This document shows positions 23,346 to 33,411 of a stretch of DNA of 64,000 bases, piece after piece. Source of the stretch: Epinephelus fuscoguttatus (lineage: Eukaryota; Chordata; Actinopteri; Perciformes; Serranidae). The number at the start of each line of letters is the position of its first letter. Within the stretch, counting starts at the first letter, position 1. The translations under genes and the position numbers were made by a program. The notes under the pieces are model-generated. The model worked only from the letters and a program-made list of their open reading frames with translations. It searched no databases and was not told the DNA's origin. The stretch is taken from NCBI RefSeq assembly GCF_011397635.1, contig NC_064767.1, positions 2,063,001 to 2,127,000 of the forward strand, read 5' to 3'.

Positions 23346-25268
23346 TGCTAATTTGAGTAATATTTTGCAGGTGAAGGTCAGAGGGGGCCCTGACCATTTT
23401 GGCCCCTGGACCTGTGCCCATTAGACCACATCAGTTGTCCTCCAGGGGACACTCACGTGAACACTACACCTCAGAGCCTCATGATCACGATACAATACTC
23501 TAATTTTAATGATCAAACATGGGTGTGATAGCCAGTGTTGGAAGGAGCAGCCTATTCAGATCCTTCACTTCAGTAAAAGTACTGATACCACACTGTGAAA
23601 CGCTCCACTACCAGAGTATTAGATAGTGTGAACAACCCTGCAACACCAAGCATCCACTGGAGGGGAGACTGGGGACGGCTGCAACATGCTAGAGCAGGAG
23701 TTAGCAACCTTTACCATCAACAGAGACATTTTTGACCAAAACTTTAAAAAACAAAACAAAAATCAATCTGTCTGAAGCCACAACACGTTTGAGTCTTGTA
23801 ATGAAGGCAGCACAGTCTATTGAGTCTAAATTAGTTTATCAATATTCCTAATCCGTCTAAATACACTCTCATTAATAAGTTTAACCGCAGGGTGGCCACT
23901 CAGCAGGGGGATATCTAGCATTACTTGGTACTTTGTCTTTGCAGCTGTGGCGGTGAAAGCAAACAAATCTGTCCACACACTATTTAATTCACTGCTTCCC
24001 TCCGAGACTTTTGCGTTGTTGATTTGAAATAGCTAGCACAGCTAGCTTAGCAAGGGAACCTCAAGACGAGCCACCACTAGAGTTGTCAAGCCGCAGACAT
24101 GTGATGCACGTTTTAGCTGACGAAATGTTGAAACTATTTTTTTTAATTAAGTGTATAAACTACTCATTCTTACAACTGGAGAATCTGAGAACTTCTTTCA
24201 GCCTACAACAACCGATAATAGATATATTTAAAAAACAGTTAATAATGTCCATCTGATTTTATTGTCAAAGCCACATGGAGCCACTAGAGAGGGGTTAAAG
24301 GCCCTGTCTCTACCCCCTCTGGCACCAAGGTAGGCTGCAGGTTGCCTACCTTGGTGCCAGAGGGATGACCCTCAAATCTCTGCTAGTCGCTAGGCTAATT
24401 GATACAATGTAAAATGCCATAGGCTTGTGCTAATAACGTTAGCATGGTGTATTTGTGGGGAAAATGTGTCCAGATAAAGACAAGTGTTTGTCTGTGAATG
24501 CTGCGAGTTACAGTGAAGCTGATTTGTGTTTGACACTGTCTCTATTAAGCCATGTTTAATGTGTGTTTAATGTGTGTTTTGGATAAATTAAACTTATAGT
24601 TGGGCGGCTCTCTTTAAAATTGCAGTGACTTCTTCATTGGTATTCTCATTACGAAGCTATTCTTGGGGACTTCCAGCATATTTATGTGTTTACATTAAGC
24701 AAAAAAATTGAAAGTGGCTCTACTCTCTGTTTGCAGAGGTACTTTTACTTTTGGTACTTGCAGTATATTTCGATGCGAATTTTGCATGAAGAGTATTCTT
24801 ACACCGTGGTATAAGGCTACTACTGTTTTCTTTGGTAGAAAACCTGAGTACTTCTTTTTCTGTGGTAAGAATACAAACAAACTGACCAACGGTGTTTTTT
24901 TTGGTTGAGTGTTTATCTGACTTTATTTTGAACAATTTAAAATAACAACGGGGGGCAAGCCCAAAATAAATAAGTAAATTTGAATGACACTGATCAGGAA
25001 AAAAAAGAAAAATAGGATGTCAGCCAAAAGACAGGAAAAAACAAATACTAAAATGAAAAGATTAAAAAAAATTGAATAAATACAGATATAAATTATAAAT
25101 AATACAACATAAATAACACAAATCAAAGTTATTTTCTCTTCATTTGAGAGTAAACCAGATTATGTTTAGGGTCTGTTAATTTGTACATTTCTGCACAGCT
25201 GAGCAGTTTGTTTGCACATTTATTTCACACATTTAAGTGATAAATTAATTGTTTTTCTGTCAGAGTGC
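23346..25268. other. intergenic sequence between NCKAP1 and DUSP19
   Basis: No gene seen. A dispersed repeat covers about 23700-24110 (GGCGGTGAAAGCAAACAAAT and CCTCCGAGAC words), with a second copy at 45830-46570. A further repeat at about 24370-24600 is the inverted match of 41950-42110. The hairpin at 24315-24364 is listed separately. The stretch 24900-25130 is AT-rich. Confidence 0.5.
24315..24364. repeat. perfect 21-bp inverted repeat (hairpin)
   Basis: Arms at 24315-24335 (CCCTCTGGCACCAAGGTAGG plus C) and 24344-24364 are perfect reverse complements around an 8-nt loop. RNA from either strand would fold into a 21-bp stem. Confidence 0.9.
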
Positions 25269-25552
25269 ATATCAATCAATCAATCAATCAATTCAATCAA
25301 TTTTATTTATAAAGCCCAATATCACAAATCACAATTTGCCTCACAGGGCTTTACAGCATACGACATCACTCTGTCCTTAAGACCCTCACAGCTGATCAGG
25401 AAAAACTCCCCAAAAAAACCCTTTAACGGGGAAAAAACGGTAGAAACCTCAGGAAGAGCAACTGAGGAGGGATCCCTCTTCCAGGACGGACAGACGTGCA
25501 ATAGATGTCGTACAGAACAGATCAACATGATAAATTAACAGTAATCCATATG

Positions 25553-25601
<49 letters not shown>

Positions 25602-26880
25602 GGTAATGACAGTAGCTTCCAACAACATTAATGAAAGTAATAATATTATAGTTATAGTTCTGGTTACTGCGGTACAATATGTTGAAAGTATGTATTAATA
25701 TCTGGCAGTATACATGTGTGACAATAGTCATATGTGTATAATAACAGTAGAAGTATGACTAATGACTAATGATGGCAGCAGCAGCAGGAGGCATCTGGCA
25801 GGACCACGGCAGCAGCACAACCACACACGTCACGCTGTCCAGGCACCGCTGTGATATGAGTTAATCTGAGAGACAGTGGAGCACAAAGGCTCCGGAGAAG
25901 AAGCCGAGTTAGTGACATCCAGAATGGCCGGGTTAGCTAGATGCAGTAATAGGATACGAGAGAGAGAGAGAGAGAGAAGGAGAGAAGGGGCCCGGTGTAT
26001 TATAGGGGGGTCCTCCGGCAGACTAGGCCTAAGTCAGCCTAACTAGGGGCTGGTACAGGGCAAGCCTGAGCCAGCCCTAACTATAAGCTTTATCAAAGAG
26101 GAAAGTCTTAAGTCTAGTCTTAAATGTGGAGACGGTGTCTGCCTCCCGGACCGTAACAGGAAGATGATTCCACAGGAGAGGAGCCTGATAGCTGAAGGCT
26201 CTGGCTCCTGATCTACTTTGGAGACTTTAGGGACCACGAGTAACCCTGCGTTCTCAGAGCGCAGTGTTCTGGTGGGATAATATGGCACTATGAGCTCTCT
26301 AAGATATGACGGAGCTTGACCATTTAGAGCTTTATAAGTTAACAGTAGGATTTTAAATTCAATTCTGGATTTTACAGGGAGCCAGTGCAGAGAAGCTAAA
26401 ACAGGAGAAATATGATCTTGTTTCTTAGTTCCTGTTAGTACACGTGCTGCTGCATTCTGAATTAGCTGGAGAGTTTTTAAGGACTCACTAGAGCTACCTG
26501 ATAATAGAGAGTTACAGTAATCCAGCCTTGAGGTAACAAAAGTGTGGACCAATTTTTCTGCATCTTTTCGGGTCAGGATAGGCCTAATTTTCGCAATATT
26601 ACGCAGATGAAAAAATGCAGTCCATGAGGTTTGTTTTAAATGAGAATTAAAAGACAAATCTTGATCAAATGTTACTCCGAGGTTTCTTACGGTAGTGCTA
26701 GAGGCCAGAGCAATGCCATCTAGAGAGACTATGTCATCAGATAAAGAGTCTCTGAGTTGTTTGGGGCCAAGAACAATAACTTCAGTTTTGTCTGAATTTA
26801 ACATCAGGAAATTGGTGCTCATCCAAGTTTTTATGTCTTTAAGGCAATTATGGAGTTTATTTACCGCATCACTCTCCCTC
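25269..26880 (-). mobile_element. CR1/L2-type LINE, 5-prime truncated
   Basis: On the minus strand an ORF (26822 to about 26220) shows a reverse-transcriptase C-terminus: LNSDKTEVIVLGPK, SRLDYCNSLLSG, LQLIQNAAARVLTGTKK and LASLHWLPVKSRIEFKILL. A frameshift near 26220 moves the final part (GVI-type tail with APLLWNHLPVTVREAD) into another frame. The 3-prime tail ends at 25269-25292 in repeated ATTG units, as is usual for L2-type LINEs. The gene is 5-prime truncated and broken. GA microsatellites (25555-25597 and 25958-25979) lie in its 3-prime region. Confidence 0.85.
25555..25597. repeat. (GA)n microsatellite
   Basis: GA run of about 21 units in the 3-prime part of the L2-type LINE. Confidence 0.95.
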
Positions 26881-27065
26881 GGTCTTCTGTTTGCAAGTGT
26901 TGTTGCAGCATTATTTTTTTCAGCACACTCTAACTTTCAATTTCAGTGTGAACAAAGTCAGCACCGTCAGCCACACCCTGAGCAGAGCTCGTAGCTTATA
27001 ATGACCTATTTTACTGTGAACACTTGAACGCATCACTTTGTTGACGCAGCTTCCGACTCAGCTGT

Positions 27066-27113
<48 letters not shown>

Positions 27114-27471
27114 AGGCTTCCGCTGCAGCAGCCGTGTTGCTCACTGTTTCTTTATCCTGTGGTAACTCCTGCAGTTGTAACAGGTTATCTTAAAGCGGCT
27201 GTGACGACGACGATGATGATGATGATGTGACTGTGGTAGAGTTCAGTACATTCAGACCAGGTGGGTGCATGTAGCTGGAAACTAAAATGATCAGCTCCGT
27301 GATTTTGTTCAGAGTCAGACATTATCTACAGATCTTATGAACTCTATTGTCACTTCTCACTTCAGGAGTTTACAGTTTGTACAACTAAAAGTTACACACA
27401 CTTCGTGTACACTCTTCATCTTCCTCTAACAGGCCCTCTTGTTGTTTTTACCAGCTGTAAACCCTGCCGTG
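26881..27471 (+). promoter_or_regulatory. DUSP19 5-prime region, presumed promoter and UTR
   Basis: This stretch leads into the DUSP19 start codon and should hold the promoter and 5-prime UTR. It contains a TG repeat (27068-27112) and a GATGAT run near 27207-27225. A TTTTTACCAG acceptor-like site at about 27446-27455, 17 bases before the ATG, suggests that a non-coding first exon may be spliced onto the coding exon. No TATA box was identified. Confidence 0.4.
27068..27112. repeat. (TG)n microsatellite
   Basis: TG run of about 22 units, roughly 360 bp upstream of the DUSP19 start codon. Confidence 0.95.
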
Positions 27472-27697
27472 ATGCATTCACTGGCTCAGGAGATCCAGGG
27501 CTTCTCCAAGAACCGCCTGAAGAAACAGTGCACGCGTGTTACCACGGTGACGGGCAGGAGGCTGCTGGAGAGGAGGGGTGATGGAGGAGAGGAGGAGGAG
27601 CAGGTTGAAGAGCTGGAGGAGGGAGATGGATGTGGATTTGTAGAGGATAACAGTCTGGACCTTCAAGTTGGTGTCGTTAGACCCTTCCTGCTGCTGG
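27472..27697 (+). CDS. DUSP19: DUSP19 coding exon 1
   Basis: This exon encodes 75 residues plus one base, from MHSLAQEIQGFSKNRLKKQC through CTRVTTVTGRRLLE to GCGFVEDNSLDLQVGVVRPF. It aligns with the start of human DUSP19 (SKRP1). An acidic Glu-rich stretch replaces a variable part. The ATG at 27472 is the first in frame and matches the family start. The donor is G|GTAATA at 27698, phase 1. DUSP19 is an atypical dual-specificity phosphatase that binds MKK7 and modulates JNK signalling in the cytoplasm. The four coding exons give 202 residues against 217 in human. Introns 1-3 carry many transposons. Confidence 0.95.
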
Positions 27698-27965
27698 GTA
27701 ATACAGAACACTAATACGTCTACTACTGCTATAAATGAAGTGAGTTAACAGTTGTTCACTCGCTGCTCACATTATTAGGTACACCTTGCTGGTACCAGGT
27801 TGGACCCCCTTTTAAATTCTTGGTGTCACAGATTCAACAAGGTGCTGGAAACACTCCTCAGAGACTTTGGTCCATATTGACATGATGACATCACACAGTT
27901 GGTTCATGATGAGAATCTCCCGTTCCAGCACATCTGAGGCCTGGTGACTGTGGAGGCCATTGGAG

Positions 27966-28976
27966 TAGTGTTGTCACGGTACCAAAATTGGGACCCACAG
28001 TACGATACCAGTGAAAGTATCACGGTTCTGAGTAGTATCATGATACCACAGCGAAAATGAGGCAGATGTGCCTTTTGTCATTTATAAAAAGATAAATCAC
28101 TTTTCTATAATACATCAATGATATTTCAATGGAATAAATTACTTATTGACTTATTCATACTTCAAAAACAGCATCAATAAGTGATTAACATAGAGGGGAT
28201 CAAAATAAAATAAATAAATAGAATAAGAATCAACCAGCCACCCTCCTCCCCTGACAAGTAAAGAACAGTCCCTTCACAAGTAAAGAACAGTCCCTTCATA
28301 AGTAAAGAACAGTCCCTTCATAAGTAAAGAACAGTCCCCTCATAAGTAAAGAACAGTCCCTTCACAAGTAAAGAACAGTCCCTAAAGTGCGGTGAGGTTT
28401 GTGAAACGTTACCTGCCACAAAGAGAGAAATGTGAACGGCTCGTTTCTCCTCTGACACGCCACATACCTGTGTGCCGCCACGGCTCGGCTGTCCAGGTAC
28501 TTTTGGAAGAGGAAATTATTGGACCTGGAGCCGGACTTCTCGGTTGCCAGTAAGCTGTAATCTTGTGGTGGCCATAGCGCTCCGCTGTATTCCTGTCTGT
28601 GACCCCTGTTCAACCCACAACCGGCAGGATTCGCCTTTCCTTTCTGCTGGTTGAAATCTGTACTCGCACAGCGTGCTCCTGAATGATTTCTTTTGCTCGC
28701 ACAAAACTATTTTTAGTCGCAAATGCGAGTAAAATGCTCACACCATAGAGCTCTGTGGAAAACAAATCACTGTAGCATATATAAACAAATCTAGCCTGCA
28801 AGTAAAAAGAAATAAATAATAACTTTCAGTGCTTAAAGATACTCAGTAGTTCAGCTAATACCTGACATGTCACTGGAAAACAATGTACTACGGTACTCCA
28901 ACATTATGGTATCATATGTACCGTGGTGTTTTAGTACCGCGGTCTACTGTTGGTACCAGTATACCCTGCAACACTA
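27966..28976. mobile_element. hAT-like element nested in Tc1-like remnant
   Basis: The element begins TAGTGTTGTCACGGTACC and ends GGTATACCCTGCAACACTA-like sequence in inverted form. Flanks CATTGGAG (27958-27965) and CACTGGAG (28977-28984) match at seven of eight bases, an 8-bp hAT-type duplication of Tc1-like sequence. It is 1,011 bp long and contains a 22-bp tandem array. No transposase is recognised. Confidence 0.85.
28233..28382. repeat. 22-bp minisatellite, about 6 copies
   Basis: The unit CCCTTCACAAGTAAAGAACAG plus T (22 bp) is repeated about six times with CAC/CAT and TTC/CTC variants. The array lies inside the hAT-like element. Confidence 0.9.
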
Positions 28977-29036
28977 CACTGGAGTACAGTGAACTCATCG
29001 CCATGTTTGAGATGATGTGAGCTTTGTGACATGTAA

Positions 29037-30664
29037 ATATTTTCTAAATAAGCTTTAAATATTCTTGAAGAGAGAAGAGAAGAGACGCATGCACGCTGCG
29101 CTCCTCTGCAGTCCCAAACTGCGTGTCATTTTGGTTTAATTAAATAATTGGTTTAACAGACATAAACTTTATTTTCAGTTTAAGTTTTGGTTTAAAAGAC
29201 ACCTGACTCTTTGTCTGCGCGCACTGGACAGCTGGTGAACCAGAATCTGGCAGAGAGTTGGAGGAGGCAGTTGATTTTATGCCAGACTAGTTTAGTTATT
29301 GTTAAACTTAACGGTTGGTTATTGCCTAAATGAGTCTGGCTGTATTGAGATGTTTTAGTAGTTTAATCTCACAACAGAGACAAACAATGCTGAGACTCAG
29401 GGCAAACACTGTTGTTACCTGGCTGTCCATGGAGGCAGGTCAGGGAGGCGTGATGCTGCTCTGCAGGGCGCCTGATTTGCGTGCTGAAGTTGCAGAGGGA
29501 GGAGCTGGACTTAAATGCAGTTGTCGAGCAAACAAGACACTTTAAATTGAGAAATGATGCCATGGATCAAATTTAAAAACTAAAATATAAAATTATTAAA
29601 AAGAAATAGAAAAAAAATGTCGTGCAAAAAGTGTACTTATGTAGTCAGAGGGCAAAAAGGCACCACCTGGGGTCTATCTGTGCACGTGCCCATGTATGTG
29701 CTTTCAGCTCCTGGCTACTGCTGCTACTCACAGCTGCTGTGTGTGTCAGTCACGTCAGTATTCCAGTCTGCTAATACTACATAAATAAATAAATAAATAA
29801 ACAAAGTCTTAACAACAAATAAATCAATATCATTGATTTTGACATCAAGGAGCGTGGTGCTCTGTCCTTCAGTTGGAGGACGCTGACACCCCCACATGTC
29901 AGCATGTATACATCCTGCTGAAGTGTCCTTGAGCCTGACATTGACTCCCCTCACAGCTCCGGGGTGCCGTTCACGTCTGGAGCTTACACTGTGCTTTGAC
30001 CTCGAAGAGAGAATTTCTCAGCAGGGATCAATAAAATATTACATCTGTTAGGCTCCACAGAAGTGCCTTGTCCTCGTACGGCGGGTCACTGAATGTCACA
30101 CTGTTCATTTCCCTGTTACAGAACCAGGTCTCTGAAAGTGAACCCCCTTGTTGAACGTGCCTGATATTAAAATGCCTCTCTGTCGTTGTGATTGTCAGAC
30201 AGTGGGACAACAGAGACGCTATTTCATCTGCTTCTTTTGTCCGAGCCCATTTCAGGCGATCACTCCACTCGACAGGCAGCCTTTTTGTCTGCGATGCTCT
30301 TGTCACAGTTGTCACATTATGTATACGGCATAAACACCCTGTGAGACTGGAGGTGATTTCCTCTCTGTGTGCTCTGCAGTGTGCACCCTCGGCTCTCTTT
30401 AACGCTCTGATTTCAGTGTCTCTGATATTTATAATCAAACTGCCATCCTCTGTTAAATGATGATGATGATTATCTCGTCATGTGTGGAAACATGACCAGT
30501 CTGGGTGGACGCTCCGTACAGACAGCAGAAATTAAAATAAAGCATGTTGTCACTGAGCGTTAGATGAGAGTATTGATACCTCTCTCATACAGTGATGGTC
30601 TCAATCTTCTCATCAAACTCTGCAAGAAAGCAAATAAGCTTCGTGACAACTTCACTTTTACTCT
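29037..30664. other. DUSP19 intron 1, no gene seen
   Basis: Intronic sequence with a short AAAT run at about 29781-29805 and no recognised coding exon or element ends. The 136-residue minus-strand ORF at 30028-30438 has no recognisable domain. Confidence 0.5.
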
Positions 30665-31560
30665 AAAGGTCCAGTGTGCCTGTCTGTGACGCCAGGGATC
30701 AGCATGCCCAGGGCCCCGCCCCTGCTGCCCGGCACACAATGCACTGGACCCTGATTCCTGTCCCTGTGGGCGCAGGGCTCACAGTGCGACGGATCAATGT
30801 TATTTATTGGGGCTGAGCCTGAACAGGGCTGGTAAGCTCCCCATCCAGGTCTGGCTCCAGGGAGGGCCCTAGTGTCCCCATACAGGGTGAGGTACTTGAA
30901 GTCCGAATATTCTGTTCCATCACAGTCTTCTTGACCTTGATGTGTGCCCTGCTCTGGACCATCGTGGTGAAGAGGGAGCTGACCTGAAGGACGAAACTTT
31001 CGATTTACTGGTCCATCTACGTCCCAACCCTCACCTATGGTCATCAGAATAGGGTCGCAGATACAAGCGGCCGAAATAAGTTTCCGCTGTAGTGTGTCTG
31101 GGCTCAGCCTTAGAGATAGGGGGAGGAGCTTGGACATCTGGAGGGAGCTCTTTCACGTCAAAAGGGGTCAGTTGAGGTGGTTCAACATCTGATCAGGATC
31201 CTCCTGGGCGCCTCCTGTTACAGGTGTTCTGGGCACGTCCCGCTGGTAGGAGGCCCCGGGGCAGACCCAGAACACACTGGAGGGATTATATATCTCGTCT
31301 GGCCTGGGAACACCTCGGGGTCCTCCAGGAGGAGCTGGAAAGTGTTGCTGGGGAGAGGGACGTCTGGGGTGCTTTACTCGGCCTGCTGCCCCTGTGACCC
31401 GGCCTCGGATAAGCAGATTAAAATGGATGGATGGACCAGTGTGCAGGATTCGGGTGGATATATTGGAAGAGATGGAATATAATATAATAAGCATGTTCTC
31501 TTTAGTGTATAATCACTTGAAAATAAGAATAGTTGTTTGCATGACAACAGATTAAAAAAA
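30665..31560. mobile_element. small inverted-repeat MITE, split by Rex3-like LINE
   Basis: The left terminus AAAGGTCCAGTGTG (30665-30678) and the body from 31436 (CCAGTGTGCAGGATTCGGGT, ATATATTGG, AGTGTATAATCACTTGAAAA) belong to a fish MITE whose start is normally AAAGGTCC(A/G)GTGTGTAGGA. A second copy is at 41731-42575. The two parts are separated by the Rex3-like insertion. The right end of this copy is not seen. Confidence 0.7.
30680..31435 (+). mobile_element. RTE/Rex3-like LINE 3-prime end with 9-bp TSD
   Basis: The 3-prime half carries the typical fish RTE sequence (TTTACTGGTCCATCTACGTC, GGGCTCAGCCTTAGAGATAG, GACGTCTGGGGTGCTTTACT) and ends in an ATGGATGGATGG tail, as Rex3 elements do. 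The flanking CCAGTGTGC occurs at 30671-30679 and 31436-31444, a 9-bp target duplication inside a MITE. The 5-prime 270 bp are not recognised but lie within the duplication and so entered with the element. It is 5-prime truncated and the reading frame is broken. Confidence 0.8.
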
Positions 31561-32157
31561 CTGAATTTCCCCTGGGCAGTTCATAAAGTATATCTTCTTC
31601 TTCGACTTCTAAATCTGCTCCTTTAAGTATTTCTGTTCTATAGATGGCGATCAAAGAGGACAGCAAACCAAGAATTTAATTACAGTGGAACTTGTTCTCT
31701 GTGTATAAGAAAGCTCTTCAATCTTGAAACAGTACATTTTTAAAAGGAATTCAATTAGTTTTTAAAGTTTTCTTTGTTTAAGATACGGAGAATTCTCTGA
31801 AGAGTATTTAATCCCTCATCTTAAAAAAACCCTCCAAATATTGAGACACATATTTATTTATATTTACACTGCTCAAAAACTGAACACTCAATGGTCACAG
31901 TCTAACAGGAAGTCAGTTAAACTTCAGGGATATCAATGTGTCCATTCAGGAAGCACAAGTGATTGTGAGTCAGTTCCAGCTGCTTTGGTGCAAATCAAAG
32001 TGACAACAGGTGCAATGGAGAGGCAAAAGCAAGAGAAGCCCCAAAAAGGGAATGGTTTTACATGTGGTGTCCACAGACAGTTGCTCTCTCCTTATCCTTC
32101 CTGACTGATTCTTCTCTAGTTTGGTCTTCTGCTAGTGTCCTTGGCACTACTGGTAGC

Positions 32158-32461
32158 ATGAGGCCGTACCTGCAGCCCAGTCAGGTTGATACCAGATACC
32201 AGGAGACCGGCCGTTACACCAGGAGAGCTGGACAGGGCCGTAGAAGGGCATCAACCCAGCAGTAGGACCGCTATCTGCTCCTTTGTGTGAGGAGGAACAG
32301 GAGGAGCACTGCCAGAGCCCTACAACATGACCTCCAGCAGGCTACTGGTGTGCATGTTTCTGACCACACTGTCAGAAACAGACTCCATGAGGGTGGCATG
32401 AGGGCCCCACGTCCTCTAGTGGGACCTGTGCTCACAGCCCAGCACCGTGCAGCTCCATCAT
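32158..32461 (+). pseudogene. Tc1-like transposase, N-terminal part
   Basis: From ATG 32158 the frame reads RYQETGRYTRRAGQGRRRAS, then a single in-frame stop (TAG at 32263-32265, where CAG is expected). The same frame continues with [20 protein letters not shown] and [17 protein letters not shown], ending [12 protein letters not shown]. These are the paired helix-turn-helix DNA-binding domains of a Tc1-like transposase. The frame then jumps directly to SFLLVQ. In full-length relatives FLLVQ lies far downstream in [14 protein letters not shown] of the DDE catalytic region. The gene therefore has an in-frame internal deletion plus one nonsense change. Confidence 0.85.
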
Positions 32462-32462
32462 T

Positions 32463-33411
32463 CCTCCTGGTGCAGAGGGCCCTGGGTTCCTCCTGGTGCA
32501 GTGGGCCCTGGGTTCCTCCTGGTGCAGTGGGCCCTGGGTTCCTCCTGGTGCAGAGGGCCCTGGGTTCCTCCTGGTGCAGAGGGCCCTGGGTTCCTCCTGG
32601 TGCAGAGGGCCCTGGGTTCTTCCCAGTGCAGAGGGCCCTGGGTCCCTCCTGGTGCAGAGGGCCCTGGGTTCCTCCTGGTGCAGAGGGCCCTGGGTTCCTC
32701 CCGGTGCAGAGGGCCCTGGGTTCCTCCCGGTGCAGAGGGCTCTCGGTTCCTCCTGGTGCAGAGGGCCCTGGGTTCCTCCCGGTGCAGAGGGCTCTGGGTT
32801 CCTCCCGGTGCAGAGGGCCCTGGGTTCCTCCTGGTGCAGAGGACCCTGGGTTCCTCCCGGTGCAGAGGGCCCTGGGTTCCTCCTGGTGCAGAGGGCCCTG
32901 GGTTCCTCCTGGTGCAGAGGGCCCTGGGTTCCTCCTGGTGCAGAGGGCCCTGGGTTCCTCCTGGTGCAGAGGGCCCTGGGTTCCTCCCGGTGCAGAGGGC
33001 CCTGGGTTCCTCCTGGTGCATTGGGCCCTGGGTTCCTCCTGGTGCAGAGGGCCCTGGGTTGCTCCTGGTGCAGAGGGCCCTGGGTTCCTCCCGGTGCAGA
33101 GGGCCCTGGGTTCCTCCTGGTGCATTGGGCCCTGGGTTCCTCCTGGTGCAGAGGGCCCTGGGTTCCTCCTGGTGCAGTGGGCCCTGGGTTCCTCCTGGTG
33201 CAGTGGGCCCTGGGTTCCTCCTGGTGCAGTGGGCCCTGGGTTCCTCCTGGTGCAGAGGGCCCTGGGTTCCTCCTGGTGCAGTGGGCCCTGGGTTCCTCCT
33301 GGTGCAGAGGGCCCTGGGTTCCTCCTGGTGCAGTGGGCCCTGGGTTCCTCCTGGTGCAGAGGGCCCTGGGTTCCTCCTGGTGCAGAGGGCCCTGGGTTCC
33401 TCCTGGTGGAT
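32463..33411. repeat. 26-bp minisatellite derived from Tc1-like transposase, about 36 copies
   Basis: The unit GGGCCCTGGGTTCCTCCTGG plus TGCAGA (26 bp) is repeated head to tail about 36 times, with a few variable positions (CAGAGGG, CAGTGGG or CATTGGG, and CTGG or CCGG). It encodes part of GPGFLLVQ, the transposase segment just before the DNARPH motif. The 26-bp period is not a multiple of three, so each plus-strand frame reads the same 26-residue cycle shifted by one base. The unit has no stop trinucleotide on either strand, so long ORFs arise automatically. Confidence 0.97.

Larger units (their letters stand above)
27768..29034 (-). mobile_element. Tc1-like transposon remnant, split by a hAT-like element
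   Basis: The stretch 27768-27965 (ATTATTAGGTACACCTTGCT and TTTGGTCCATATTGACATGA) is the end of a Tc1/mariner-like element common in fish, read in from its terminus. It resumes after the inserted hAT-like element at 28977-29034 (GTACAGTGAACTCAT and GAGCTTTGTGACATG). Only the terminal few hundred bases of the transposon remain, so no transposase domain survives. The transposase would be on the minus strand. Confidence 0.75.
31867..33411 (+). mobile_element. Tc1-like transposon with internal deletion and minisatellite
   Basis: It begins CACTGCTCAAAAACTGAACA right after a TA (31865-31866), the insertion dinucleotide of Tc1/mariner elements. A recognisable upstream region and the transposase N-terminus follow, then a 26-bp tandem array from 32463 to 33411. 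The middle and end of the transposase and the right inverted repeat are not found. The element sits in DUSP19 intron 1. Confidence 0.8.

Noticed and set aside
30028..30438. 136-codon minus-strand ORF as a gene inside DUSP19 intron 1
   Set aside because: No recognisable domain, no splice or family support. Treated as chance.
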